DNA from: Chloroflexota bacterium
GTDB taxonomy: Bacteria > Chloroflexota > Anaerolineae > Anaerolineales > Villigracilaceae
DNA: 11,836 nt
NCBI GenBank assembly: GCA_023484185.1
Contig: JAMDBC010000058.1
Coordinates: 1 to 11,836, forward strand
Reading direction: 5' to 3'
The notes beneath the pieces were generated by a model that saw only the letters and a list, made by a program, of their open reading frames with translations, made no database searches and had not been told where the DNA came from. Below are positions 6,975-11,836 of the stretch, piece after piece. How positions within the stretch are numbered: the first letter of the stretch is position 1; each line of letters opens with the position of its first letter. A program made the translations under genes and the position numbers.

Positions 6975-6994
6975 GAAAGACTTATGGGTGTCAA
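6966..6994 (-). promoter_or_regulatory. promoter of the padR-MDR unit
   Basis: On the minus strand, a perfect TTGACA (6994-6989), a 17-bp spacer and TAATAT (6971-6966, 4 of 6 to consensus). It lies 34 bp upstream of the PadR ATG. Confidence 0.65.
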
Positions 6995-7021
6995 GGGATT
7001 CGCCGAATTTCAAACAAACTC

Positions 7022-7049
7022 TTGACAATATAATATATACATATATAAT
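7022..7049 (+). promoter_or_regulatory. promoter of the SRPBCC-EVE-MarR operon
   Basis: Consensus TTGACA (7022-7027), a 16-bp spacer and TATAAT (7044-7049), followed by AAGGAG before the ATG at 7080. The spacer and -10 are a run of TATATACATATATA, and GATATATC (7055-7062) follows. Both are dyads well placed for PadR or MarR binding. Confidence 0.75.
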
Positions 7050-7079
7050 AAGTGGATATATCAAAAAAGGAGAAAATTT

Positions 7080-7499
7080 ATGTGGACTGCTGAACATACG
7101 ATTGTGACCAACGTTTCCAAGGAATCCATTTGGAAGGTTTGGGCAGATGTGGAAAATTGGCCGAAGTGGGATAAGGGAATTGAATGGTGTCGCATGGATG
7201 GTGAGTTTAAAGCTGGAACAGCCTATACACTCAAACCGATGGGTGGCCCCGAGGCGAAAGCAATGATTATGGATTGCCAGCCTTTGAAACGATTTGCCGA
7301 CATTACGAAACCTCCGTTGGCGAAAATGGAATTTATCCACGAGTTGGCTGAGAAGGCGGATGGTTTGCATGTGACTCATCGCGTGATTATTTCGGGGCCG
7401 TTGAGCTTTCTCTTCGCGCAGGTAATCGGGAAGGATACGGCCAGGGACTTGCCCGAAACAATGGGAAATCTTTTACACGTGGCGAAGGAGCTGGCATGA
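7080..7499 (+). CDS. SRPBCC-family (START-like) small ligand-binding protein
   Basis: A 139-residue soluble protein with the SRPBCC / polyketide-cyclase-like helix-grip fold, which binds hydrophobic ligands in a central cavity. The typical opening is AEHTIVTNVSKESIWKVWADVENWPKWDKGIE (residues 4-35); an amphipathic C-terminal helix closes the fold (LPETMGNLLHVAKEL). AAGGAG (7067-7072) lies 7 nt before the ATG. It is the first gene of a coupled operon: its stop overlaps the EVE start by four bases (ATGA). No signal peptide or membrane segment is visible. The ligand and any enzymatic activity cannot be inferred; members of this fold also act as stress-response lipid or antibiotic binders. Confidence 0.88.
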   Translation: MWTAEHTIVTNVSKESIWKVWADVENWPKWDKGIEWCRMDGEFKAGTAYTLKPMGGPEAKAMIMDCQPLKRFADITKPPLAKMEFIHELAEKADGLHVTHRVIISGPLSFLFAQVIGKDTARDLPETMGNLLHVAKELA

Positions 7500-7936
7500 G
7501 CGAAGTTCGTTATTGGGTGATCGTTGCTTCCAAAGATCACGTACAAAATGGCATGCGTAATGGAATCGCGCAGGCCAACCATGGAAAAGCTGCGCCGCTT
7601 AAACGGATGAAAGTGGGGGATGGAGTTCTATACTATTCGCCAAAAATTGAGTTTAGCGGCAACGAAAAGTTACAAGCCTTTACAGCCATTGGCAAAGTTG
7701 CGGGTGATACAATCTATCCATTCGATATGGGCGGTGGATTTATTCCACACCGCCGCGATGTGGAATATTTCGATTGCGTCGAAACGCCAATCCAGCCGCT
7801 CATCCCCACCCTGACCTTTATCAAGGACAAGCAGATTTGGGGCTATCTCTTTCGTTTTGGATTCCTTGAAATCCCCAAAGTGGACTTTGACCTGATTGCC
7901 GGTCGAATGTTGCCAGAAAAGGTGATGGATGCCTGA
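7496..7936 (+). CDS. EVE-domain protein (UPF0310-like)
   Basis: A 146-residue protein made almost wholly of one EVE (PUA-like) domain. Visible family features are YWVIVASKDHVQNGMRNGIAQANHGK (residues 5-30), KVGDGVLYYSP, AIGKVAG, and the Tyr/Trp/Phe-rich C-terminal strands. EVE domains flip out and read modified bases such as 5-methyl- or 5-hydroxymethylcytosine, or bind modified RNA; whether this one does is unknown. AAGGAG (7485-7490) inside the upstream gene serves the ATG, 5 nt away, and the ATGA overlap suggests translational coupling. Its own 3' end overlaps the MarR start by 8 bases. The sandwich between a ligand-binding protein and a regulator is notable, because EVE proteins are better known next to restriction or RNA-related genes. 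Confidence 0.88.
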   Translation: MSEVRYWVIVASKDHVQNGMRNGIAQANHGKAAPLKRMKVGDGVLYYSPKIEFSGNEKLQAFTAIGKVAGDTIYPFDMGGGFIPHRRDVEYFDCVETPIQPLIPTLTFIKDKQIWGYLFRFGFLEIPKVDFDLIAGRMLPEKVMDA

Positions 7937-8402
7937 TAACAAGGATTTATTTCAAGTCGAGAGCCCGGAGGAAAGTCCGGGTTTCTTGCTTTGGCAGGTT
8001 TCAAGTCTGTGGCAAAGACAAATCAACGCGGGGTTGAGACGGTTCGATTTGACTCACGCGCAATTTGTCCTGCTTGCTTCGTTGGCATGGCTCGTCAGCG
8101 ATAATAAACCGATCACTCAGGTTGAACTGGCCTCTCACGCGAAAATGGATGTAATGATGGCTTCCAATGTTTTGCGTACTTTGGAAGATAAAGGTTTGAT
8201 TCTCAGGAATCCTCATCCCACCGATACGCGGGCAAAATCGCTCGCCATCACAGACAAGGGACGCGCATTAGCTGGGGAGGTTGTCCGCGTGGTTGAAAAT
8301 ATTGACCGCGAATTTTTCAGCAAGTTGGGCGCAGGTGCGTCGAATTTCAATCGCCAGTTACTCGCCTTGGTCTCGGCAAATATCAACAATCCCACATCAT
8401 GA
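7929..8402 (+). CDS. MarR-family transcriptional regulator
   Basis: A 157-residue winged-helix dimer-type regulator. Residues ~35-55 (LRRFDLTHAQFVLLASLAWL) form the early helix of the fold. The recognition region follows (TQVELASHAKMDVMMASNVLRTLEDKGLI), and the wing carries the family signature DTRAKSLAITDKGR. The ends would form the dimer interface. The ATG overlaps the EVE gene by 8 bases, with AAAAGG (7917-7922) upstream. It is the third gene of the operon and is likely to regulate it, since MarR proteins usually bind dyads in their own promoters and release on binding phenolic or oxidising ligands. It ends 8 bp from the convergent FabL-like gene, with no room for a hairpin terminator in between. 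Confidence 0.92.
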   Translation: MPDNKDLFQVESPEESPGFLLWQVSSLWQRQINAGLRRFDLTHAQFVLLASLAWLVSDNKPITQVELASHAKMDVMMASNVLRTLEDKGLILRNPHPTDTRAKSLAITDKGRALAGEVVRVVENIDREFFSKLGAGASNFNRQLLALVSANINNPTS

Positions 8403-8410
8403 TTTAAACT

Positions 8411-9187
8411 TTACTTCGGTATCGGTAACGTATATCCCCCATCCACCACAATCGTCTGCCCTATTATCATCGAAGCGGCTGGAGTGCATAAAAACGCCAC
8501 AACGCCCGCCACATCCTGCGGCGAGACCAATTTTTCGGCTGGATCCTGCTCGATAAATTTCTGCAAAATATTTTCCTTGCTTTCCATCCCGGAAAAATGA
8601 TCCAGCGCCTCGGTCTCGACCACACCCGGTGATACCGCATTGATGATAATATTTTTGCTGACGAGTTCCACGCCCAAATATCGCGTCAGAGATTCCAACG
8701 CGGCTTTGCTCGCGCCGACCACAACGTAATCGGGTAGGACGCGTGTCGCACCCGCGCTTGAAATGCTGACGATGTATCCGCCGCCGCGTTTCTCCATCAA
8801 CGGGGCAGCGCGCTGCGCGGAAAAAAGCAAAGCGCGCGCGTTGATGTTCATGGTCCACTCCCAGCCTTTTGGTTTTTGTTCCATGGCGGGACGGTTGTAT
8901 CCCGACGCGGCATTGTGGACGAGAATATCCAGCCCACCGAATTCTTTTTCCACTTGGTCGAACAGACGATTTAAATCATCCATATCGCCAACATCTGCCT
9001 TGACGATCAATGCGCGCCGGCCAAGTTTTTCGATCTCTCGCGCGGTTTCTTCGGCAGGTTCGCGGTTGCGAAAATAATTGACGATCACGTCCGCGCCGTT
9101 CTCCGCAAAATGGATAGCAATGGCTTTTCCAATTCCACGGCCGGAGCCGGTGACGAGGGCGATTTTGTTTTGAAAAGCTGAGTTCAT
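8411..9187 (-). CDS. fabL: enoyl-ACP reductase, FabL-type SDR
   Basis: A 258-residue short-chain dehydrogenase/reductase closest in motifs to Bacillus FabL, which reduces trans-2-enoyl-ACP with NADPH in type II fatty acid synthesis. The cofactor motif TGSGRGIG is at 13-20, and HNAASG with [10 protein letters not shown] follow the FabL pattern. The catalytic spacing is Tyr154-(x)6-Lys161 (YVVVGASK), the mark of enoyl reductases, not the Tyr-(x)3-Lys of FabG-type ketoreductases. The C-terminal block [12 protein letters not shown] is intact. Length matches the family (~250). The ATG at 9187 has only a weak GGCGG upstream. It is transcribed alone, convergent with MarR. Assignment as FabL rests on recalled motif similarity; a related SDR with another enoyl substrate is possible. 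Confidence 0.82.
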   Translation of the reverse strand: MNSAFQNKIALVTGSGRGIGKAIAIHFAENGADVIVNYFRNREPAEETAREIEKLGRRALIVKADVGDMDDLNRLFDQVEKEFGGLDILVHNAASGYNRPAMEQKPKGWEWTMNINARALLFSAQRAAPLMEKRGGGYIVSISSAGATRVLPDYVVVGASKAALESLTRYLGVELVSKNIIINAVSPGVVETEALDHFSGMESKENILQKFIEQDPAEKLVSPQDVAGVVAFLCTPAASMIIGQTIVVDGGYTLPIPK

Positions 9188-9206
9188 GATGCCGCCAATT
9201 TAAATG

Positions 9207-9273
9207 GGACGCGGATGAACGCTGATGTACGCGGAAAAGAAAAAATCCGTGTTTTCCGCGTTTATTCGTGTCC
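9207..9273. repeat. intergenic palindromic element upstream of fabL
   Basis: A perfect 10-bp stem ACGCGGAAAA (9229-9238) / TTTTCCGCGT (9252-9261) is nested in outer GGAC...GTCC ends. GCGGATGAACGCTGATGTACGCGG forms a short degenerate tandem in the left arm. It resembles a dispersed repeat seen between genes in several phyla. It sits between the 5' end of fabL and the 3' end of the zinc-ribbon gene and carries no coding signal. Confidence 0.6.
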
Positions 9274-9280
9274 AAAAAAA

Positions 9281-9442
9281 TCAATCAAAATAAATATTCA
9301 AATCCGAGCAATCAAACCGGTTCCCGCAATTGGGACAGGTAACCTTGCAATTCTTCTCGCGCATCTCGCATCCGCAGCGGTCGCAAATGAAAACATGCTT
9401 TTTGTTGACAGCTTGAACACCTTCAACCCTTAAACCTTCCAA
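9281..9442 (-). CDS. small zinc-ribbon protein
   Basis: A 53-residue protein with two clear zinc knuckles: CDRC (then GC) and CPNC, separated by 12 residues, followed by GNRFDCSDLNIYFD. This is a rubredoxin-like or zinc-ribbon fold. I chose the TTG at 9442 because no ATG or GTG lies between it and the zinc core, and it begins 4 bp after the DUF309 stop (9447), which suggests coupled translation. An ATG at 9562, inside the DUF309 gene, is the alternative. The first ~12 codons fall in a repetitive GTTGAA/GTTTAA-type stretch, so the N-terminus is uncertain. Its function is unknown; such proteins often bind nucleic acid or serve as accessory metal-binding subunits. Confidence 0.6.
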   Translation of the reverse strand: MEGLRVEGVQAVNKKHVFICDRCGCEMREKNCKVTCPNCGNRFDCSDLNIYFD

Positions 9443-9453
9443 CGTTTCAACTG
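9412..9453. repeat. degenerate CTTCAAC/CTTGAAC-type repeat
   Basis: A run of similar ~9-nt units (CTTGAACAC, CTTCAACCC, TTAAACCTT, then CCAACGTTTCAAC) straddles the DUF309 stop codon and supplies the proposed N-terminus of the zinc-ribbon protein. Confidence 0.4.
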
Positions 9454-9830
9454 TATTTGATGGGTTTGAAGAGGGCGGGATCGAATTCATCCAGATGCTC
9501 CTTTCCAAGTCGTTCCACTTCGCGGATGACCGCGCCCATATCATCGCGCAACTGTGCCACATCCACGCCGCGGCAATGAGCGGGCCAATCTTTCAGCCAC
9601 TTCATGCTGCGCCCATGGACTTTGAGCGCGCCATCATAATTTTGGCGCGAGATATGTAGATAAGTCACCGCGGCTTCCAATATTCCCTGATACAAGCCGC
9701 GGATCTTGCCTCTTTCTTCTTTCCACGCCGCCTCCAAATCTTCGTGAGCCTCGAAATACTTGCCTTCATTGAAGAGCAAAATCCCTTGGCGGGCGCGCGG
9801 ATGGGGTTTTCCCTCACAATCTGAGATCAT
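9447..9830 (-). CDS. DUF309-domain protein
   Basis: A 127-residue, mostly helical cytosolic protein with the DUF309 signature: LLFNEGKYFEAHEDLEAAWKEE, then RGLYQGILEAAVTYLH and GALKVHGRSMKWL (conserved Glu-x-His, Trp, and the Gln-Gly-Ile turn). No biochemical role is established for the family. I chose the ATG at 9830: the first conserved segment follows directly, and TATACT lies 6 nt upstream, giving a leaderless start. The longer in-frame ATG at 9899 would add 23 residues with no family resemblance and would run through that promoter. It is first in a two-gene unit with the zinc-ribbon protein and divergent from the membrane protein at 9898. Confidence 0.82.
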   Translation of the reverse strand: MISDCEGKPHPRARQGILLFNEGKYFEAHEDLEAAWKEERGKIRGLYQGILEAAVTYLHISRQNYDGALKVHGRSMKWLKDWPAHCRGVDVAQLRDDMGAVIREVERLGKEHLDEFDPALFKPIKYS

Positions 9831-9836
9831 CGCGGC

Positions 9837-9842
9837 AGTATA
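9837..9842 (-). promoter_or_regulatory. -10 box of the DUF309 gene (leaderless)
   Basis: TATACT on the minus strand, 6 nt before the ATG at 9830. The gap reads GCCGCG, with no ribosome-binding site. Confidence 0.5.
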
Positions 9843-9872
9843 ACATGAACAAGCGCTTAACTTTCCGAGTGG

Positions 9873-9878
9873 TAAAAT
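9873..9878 (+). promoter_or_regulatory. -10 box of the membrane-protein gene
   Basis: TAAAAT, 5 of 6 to consensus, lies 8 nt upstream of an ATG at 9887 and 19 nt upstream of the gene's own ATG at 9898. It is divergent from the DUF309 -10 box, 30 bp away. Confidence 0.45.
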
Positions 9879-9886
9879 TTTCTCGG

Positions 9887-9901
9887 ATGAAAAGTTCATG
9901 A
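9887..9901 (+). other. four-codon mini-ORF overlapping the membrane-protein start
   Basis: ATG AAA AGT TCA TGA encodes MKSS. Its TGA overlaps the ATG at 9898 as ATGA, the arrangement used for termination-reinitiation. It sits at leaderless distance from TAAAAT. It may be a genuine leader peptide or a coincidence. Confidence 0.35.
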
Positions 9902-10392
9902 CTCTATTTGCGCTTCTCTTTAGTATTCTTATGGGCGTCTGTTCGCTGGCGTGGGGCTATGCACAAATCGGCCTGCCGCAATTTGCGCGCTGGATACTGA
10001 TCTTTGGCGCGGTCTGGTTGATTGCCATCTGGCAACGCTGGCGATGGTTTGCCTACATTGGATTGCTGTTTAACTTTTTAGCGGCGGCACTTGGCCTGTG
10101 GCTGTTGAACTTTCCGCCGGGCTGGATGTTCGCGGGCGCCATCGGCGGCCTCATGGCATGGGACTTGACCGATTTCTCGTATCGTCTGCGCTTCGCCACG
10201 GACGAGGAGCGGCGCGGCTTCGAGATGCGTCATCTCGTCCGCGTCTCCATCCTCGCCCTGCTCGGTTTTGGACTGGCCAGCCTGGCCATGTTAATTAAAT
10301 TTCAATTTAATTTTGATTGGGCTTTGTTGTTGGCAATCATGGCGGCATTTGGCATTGTTCAACTTGTCGCCTGGCTGCGCAAAAGAAATTAA
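9898..10392 (+). CDS. integral membrane protein of unknown function
   Basis: A 164-residue protein with about six hydrophobic segments (near residues 1-22, 29-46, 52-72, 76-92, 113-134, 141-160). The longest polar loop, DFSYRLRFATDEERRGFEMRH (about 93-112), lies between helices four and five. I do not recognise the family, and no catalytic motif stands out. The ATG at 9898 is the only start in this frame; upstream codons contain no initiator back to at least 9844. No Shine-Dalgarno precedes it beyond a weak GGATG, but the ATGA overlap with the MKSS mini-ORF could feed ribosomes in. It ends inside the 3' part of the oppositely oriented kinase remnant, with no terminator between them. Confidence 0.75.
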   Translation: MTLFALLFSILMGVCSLAWGYAQIGLPQFARWILIFGAVWLIAIWQRWRWFAYIGLLFNFLAAALGLWLLNFPPGWMFAGAIGGLMAWDLTDFSYRLRFATDEERRGFEMRHLVRVSILALLGFGLASLAMLIKFQFNFDWALLLAIMAAFGIVQLVAWLRKRN

Positions 10393-10573
10393 TCGCAGTG
10401 TTTAGGACGCGGAATACATCATCATCCGCTTCGTGCCAATTCGCTTCCCAGTGAAGCGCATCCAGTTCGACGAAATCAAGCGATAATTCTTTCGCCACTT
10501 GTTTTGCGAGTGTGGATTTGCCCGAACTGGTCGCGCTGATAACAGCCATGCGTTTGTAGGGAGATGATTCCAT
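10337..10573 (-). pseudogene. truncated P-loop kinase (adenylate kinase / FlaR-like) remnant
   Basis: The ORF encodes 78 residues. Residues 9-55 match the start of small P-loop kinases of the adenylate-kinase / topology-modulation (FlaR) type: MAVISATSSGKSTLAKQ, then FVELDALHWEANW and DDVFR. Family members run to about 170-190 residues. Similarity ends near base 10408, and the remaining codons are antisense to the membrane-protein gene. The Walker A motif is also damaged: two positions normally Gly are Ser (ISATSSGKS, where GTTGSGKS-like is expected). Truncation plus motif loss argue for a decayed gene. The start context (TATAAT 9 nt before the ATG at 10573, no ribosome-binding site) is preserved. 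Confidence 0.7.
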
Positions 10574-10582
10574 TGAGCGGGG

Positions 10583-10590
10583 ATTATAAT
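10583..10590. promoter_or_regulatory. palindromic -10 element ATTATAAT
   Basis: The octamer is its own reverse complement, so TATAAT is present on both strands (minus 10588-10583, plus 10585-10590). Leftward it sits 9 nt from the kinase-remnant ATG. Rightward it could start a ~147-nt leader for the aminotransferase gene at 10744. No clear -35 is seen either way. Confidence 0.45.
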
Positions 10591-10601
10591 TCGTGATGTG
10601 T

Positions 10602-10711
10602 GAAATCTCACCACAAAGACACAAAGTGCACTGAGATTTCTTCGTGTTCACAAAGATTAAAACTTCGTGTCTTGGTGTCTTTGCCTGCACTGCGACGAAA
10701 GAGTGCAGGCA
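10602..10711. repeat. nested inverted repeats upstream of the aminotransferase gene
   Basis: GAAATCTCA (10602-10610) pairs perfectly with TGAGATTTC (10632-10640). TGCCTGCACT (10682-10691) pairs perfectly with AGTGCAGGCA (10702-10711) across a 10-nt loop. Between them, CACAAAGACACAAAG and CTTCGTGTCTTGGTGTCTTTG form a longer imperfect inverted repeat of a dispersed intergenic type. No T-tract follows, so these are not standard terminators. The 350-bp gap 10393-10743 holds only this and the kinase remnant. Confidence 0.6.
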
Positions 10712-10743
10712 CACGTGTGGTGAAATCATTTTGCGAGGCATAA

Positions 10744-11836
10744 ATGTTCGATCTCCCCGACGATGAAATTCTTCCCCTTTCGAAAGAACACGTCTTCTGG
10801 ACGTGGTCTGCACAGGCAAAGGTCAATCCGATTCCCGTGAAGCGCGCCAAGGGCGTGTACTTCTGGGATGTGGACGACAAGCGCTATCTCGATTTCAACT
10901 CGATGACGATGTGCGTCAATATCGGTCACGGCGACGAGCGCGTGATCGAAGCCATCATCGAGCAGGCGCGCGCTCTTCCGTACAGCGCGCCGAGCATGAC
11001 CAACAAAGTCCGCGCGCTGGCGAGTCAAATGGTGGCCGAAATCTCACCGGGCGCACAATTAACCAAAGTTCTGTTTACGCTGGGCGGCGCGGACGCCAAC
11101 GAGAACGCCATCAAACTGGCGCGCGGTTACACCGGCCGCTACAAAATCCTGACGCGCTATCGTTCCTATCACGGCGCGACGGCGGGCGCCATGGCTGCCA
11201 CGGGCGATCCGCGCCGTGTGGCCTGGGAGCCGATGCTGATGCCGGGCGTCGTTCATTTTCTGGACCCGTACCGTTACCGCTCGACATTCCATCGCTCCAG
11301 CCCGAATATTTCGGATGAAGACTTCACGCGCGATTATTTGAATCATCTCGAAGAGATCATTCAATACGAAGCGCCGGAGACGATAGCCGCGATCCTGATG
11401 GAATCGGTCACTGGCACGAACGGCATTATCGTCCCGCCAGACGGATACATGCAGGGCGTGCGCGCCTTGTGCGATAAATACGATCTCCTCATGATCGCCG
11501 ACGAAGTGATGAGCGGCTTTGGCCGCACCGGCAAATGGTTCGCGGTGGATCACTGGAACGTCGTGCCGGATCTGATGACAATGGCGAAGGGACTGACGTC
11601 CGCGTATGCGCCGCTCGGCGCGGTGGCGATGAAGCCGGAGATCGCGGCCCATTTTGACGAGACAGCATACAAAGCCGGGCTGACGTACACGTCACATCCC
11701 ATTTCGTTGGCAGCGGCGATTGCGAATATCACTGTTATCAGGGAAGATAAAATTGTCGAGCACGCAGCCGCTATGGGCCCGGTGTTGAAGCGCATGTTGA
11801 CCGATCTGGGCGAAGCGCATCCGAAATATTCGGGCT
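10744..11836 (+). CDS. class III PLP-dependent aminotransferase, 5' part
   Basis: The first 364 residues of an aspartate aminotransferase-fold class III enzyme (omega-amino acid / taurine-pyruvate-type group), cut by the window end. It transfers the amino group of an omega-amine or amino acid to a 2-oxo acid using pyridoxal phosphate. The visible signature includes GVYFWDVDDKRYLDFNS, VLFTLGGADANENAIKLAR, SYHGATAGAMAATGD, the cofactor-binding Asp253 in IADEVMSGFGRTG, and the Schiff-base Lys282 in MAKGLTSAYAPLG. The frame is open throughout. The ATG at 10744 has GAGG (10734-10737) 6 nt upstream. Family length is about 430-460, so perhaps 70-100 residues are missing. The substrate cannot be fixed from this part; no pathway neighbours are in view. 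Confidence 0.9.
   Translation, partial: MFDLPDDEILPLSKEHVFWTWSAQAKVNPIPVKRAKGVYFWDVDDKRYLDFNSMTMCVNIGHGDERVIEAIIEQARALPYSAPSMTNKVRALASQMVAEISPGAQLTKVLFTLGGADANENAIKLARGYTGRYKILTRYRSYHGATAGAMAATGDPRRVAWEPMLMPGVVHFLDPYRYRSTFHRSSPNISDEDFTRDYLNHLEEIIQYEAPETIAAILMESVTGTNGIIVPPDGYMQGVRALCDKYDLLMIADEVMSGFGRTGKWFAVDHWNVVPDLMTMAKGLTSAYAPLGAVAMKPEIAAHFDETAYKAGLTYTSHPISLAAAIANITVIREDKIVEHAAAMGPVLKRMLTDLGEAHPKYSG

Noticed and set aside
8397..8858. A 153-codon minus-strand frame overlapping fabL
   Set aside because: It is in another frame of a gene with complete SDR motifs and has no independent start signals.
11059..11652. A 197-codon minus-strand frame opposite the aminotransferase
   Set aside because: The plus strand carries an uninterrupted class III aminotransferase. 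The antisense protein is Arg/His-rich and resembles no family.

Overview
The window looks like a chromosomal stretch from a member of the Chloroflexota, most likely Anaerolineae. This is inference from three things: the Chloroflexi-type CapA lipoprotein, several palindromic repeat types I associate with those genomes, and start codons sitting 6-9 nt after a TATAAT-like box with no ribosome-binding site. No rRNA, tRNA, CRISPR array, complete transposase or phage gene is visible. The window opens inside one gene (menC-like) and closes inside another (class III aminotransferase).

Layout. 1-892: the 3' end of an o-succinylbenzoate synthase / N-acylamino acid racemase gene and a small P-loop kinase gene, bracketed by two identical 26-bp direct repeats. 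993-2798: a CapA-type lipoprotein whose reading frame has absorbed two palindromic repeats. 2997-5069 (-): a 690-residue protein fusing a six-helix membrane region to a CrtI/phytoene-desaturase-like FAD domain. 5328-6931 (-): a two-gene unit in which a PadR regulator is followed by an MDR-family NAD(P)H oxidoreductase. 7080-8402 (+): a divergent, translationally coupled operon of an SRPBCC protein, an EVE-domain protein and a MarR regulator. 8411-9187 (-): a FabL-type enoyl-ACP reductase, convergent with MarR. 9281-9830 (-): a DUF309 protein followed by a tiny zinc-ribbon protein. 9898-10392 (+): an integral membrane protein of unknown function. 10337-10573 (-): a decayed P-loop kinase remnant. 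10744 to the end (+): a class III aminotransferase.

How the genes may work together. The best-defined regulatory unit is the 148-bp PadR/SRPBCC divergent promoter region. Each direction has a TTGACA box, and AT-rich dyads overlap both -10 boxes, so PadR probably controls itself, the downstream oxidoreductase and perhaps the SRPBCC-EVE-MarR operon. That module resembles a small stress- or ligand-responsive detoxification locus, but its substrate cannot be read from sequence. The other genes look like unlinked housekeeping or accessory functions.

I found no clear new defence or mobile system. The strongest unusual signals are palindromic repeats captured in frame inside a coding gene, a recurring leaderless-start architecture (including a four-codon mini-ORF overlapping a membrane-protein start and a palindromic -10 box that could fire both ways), and the EVE/SRPBCC/MarR operon.
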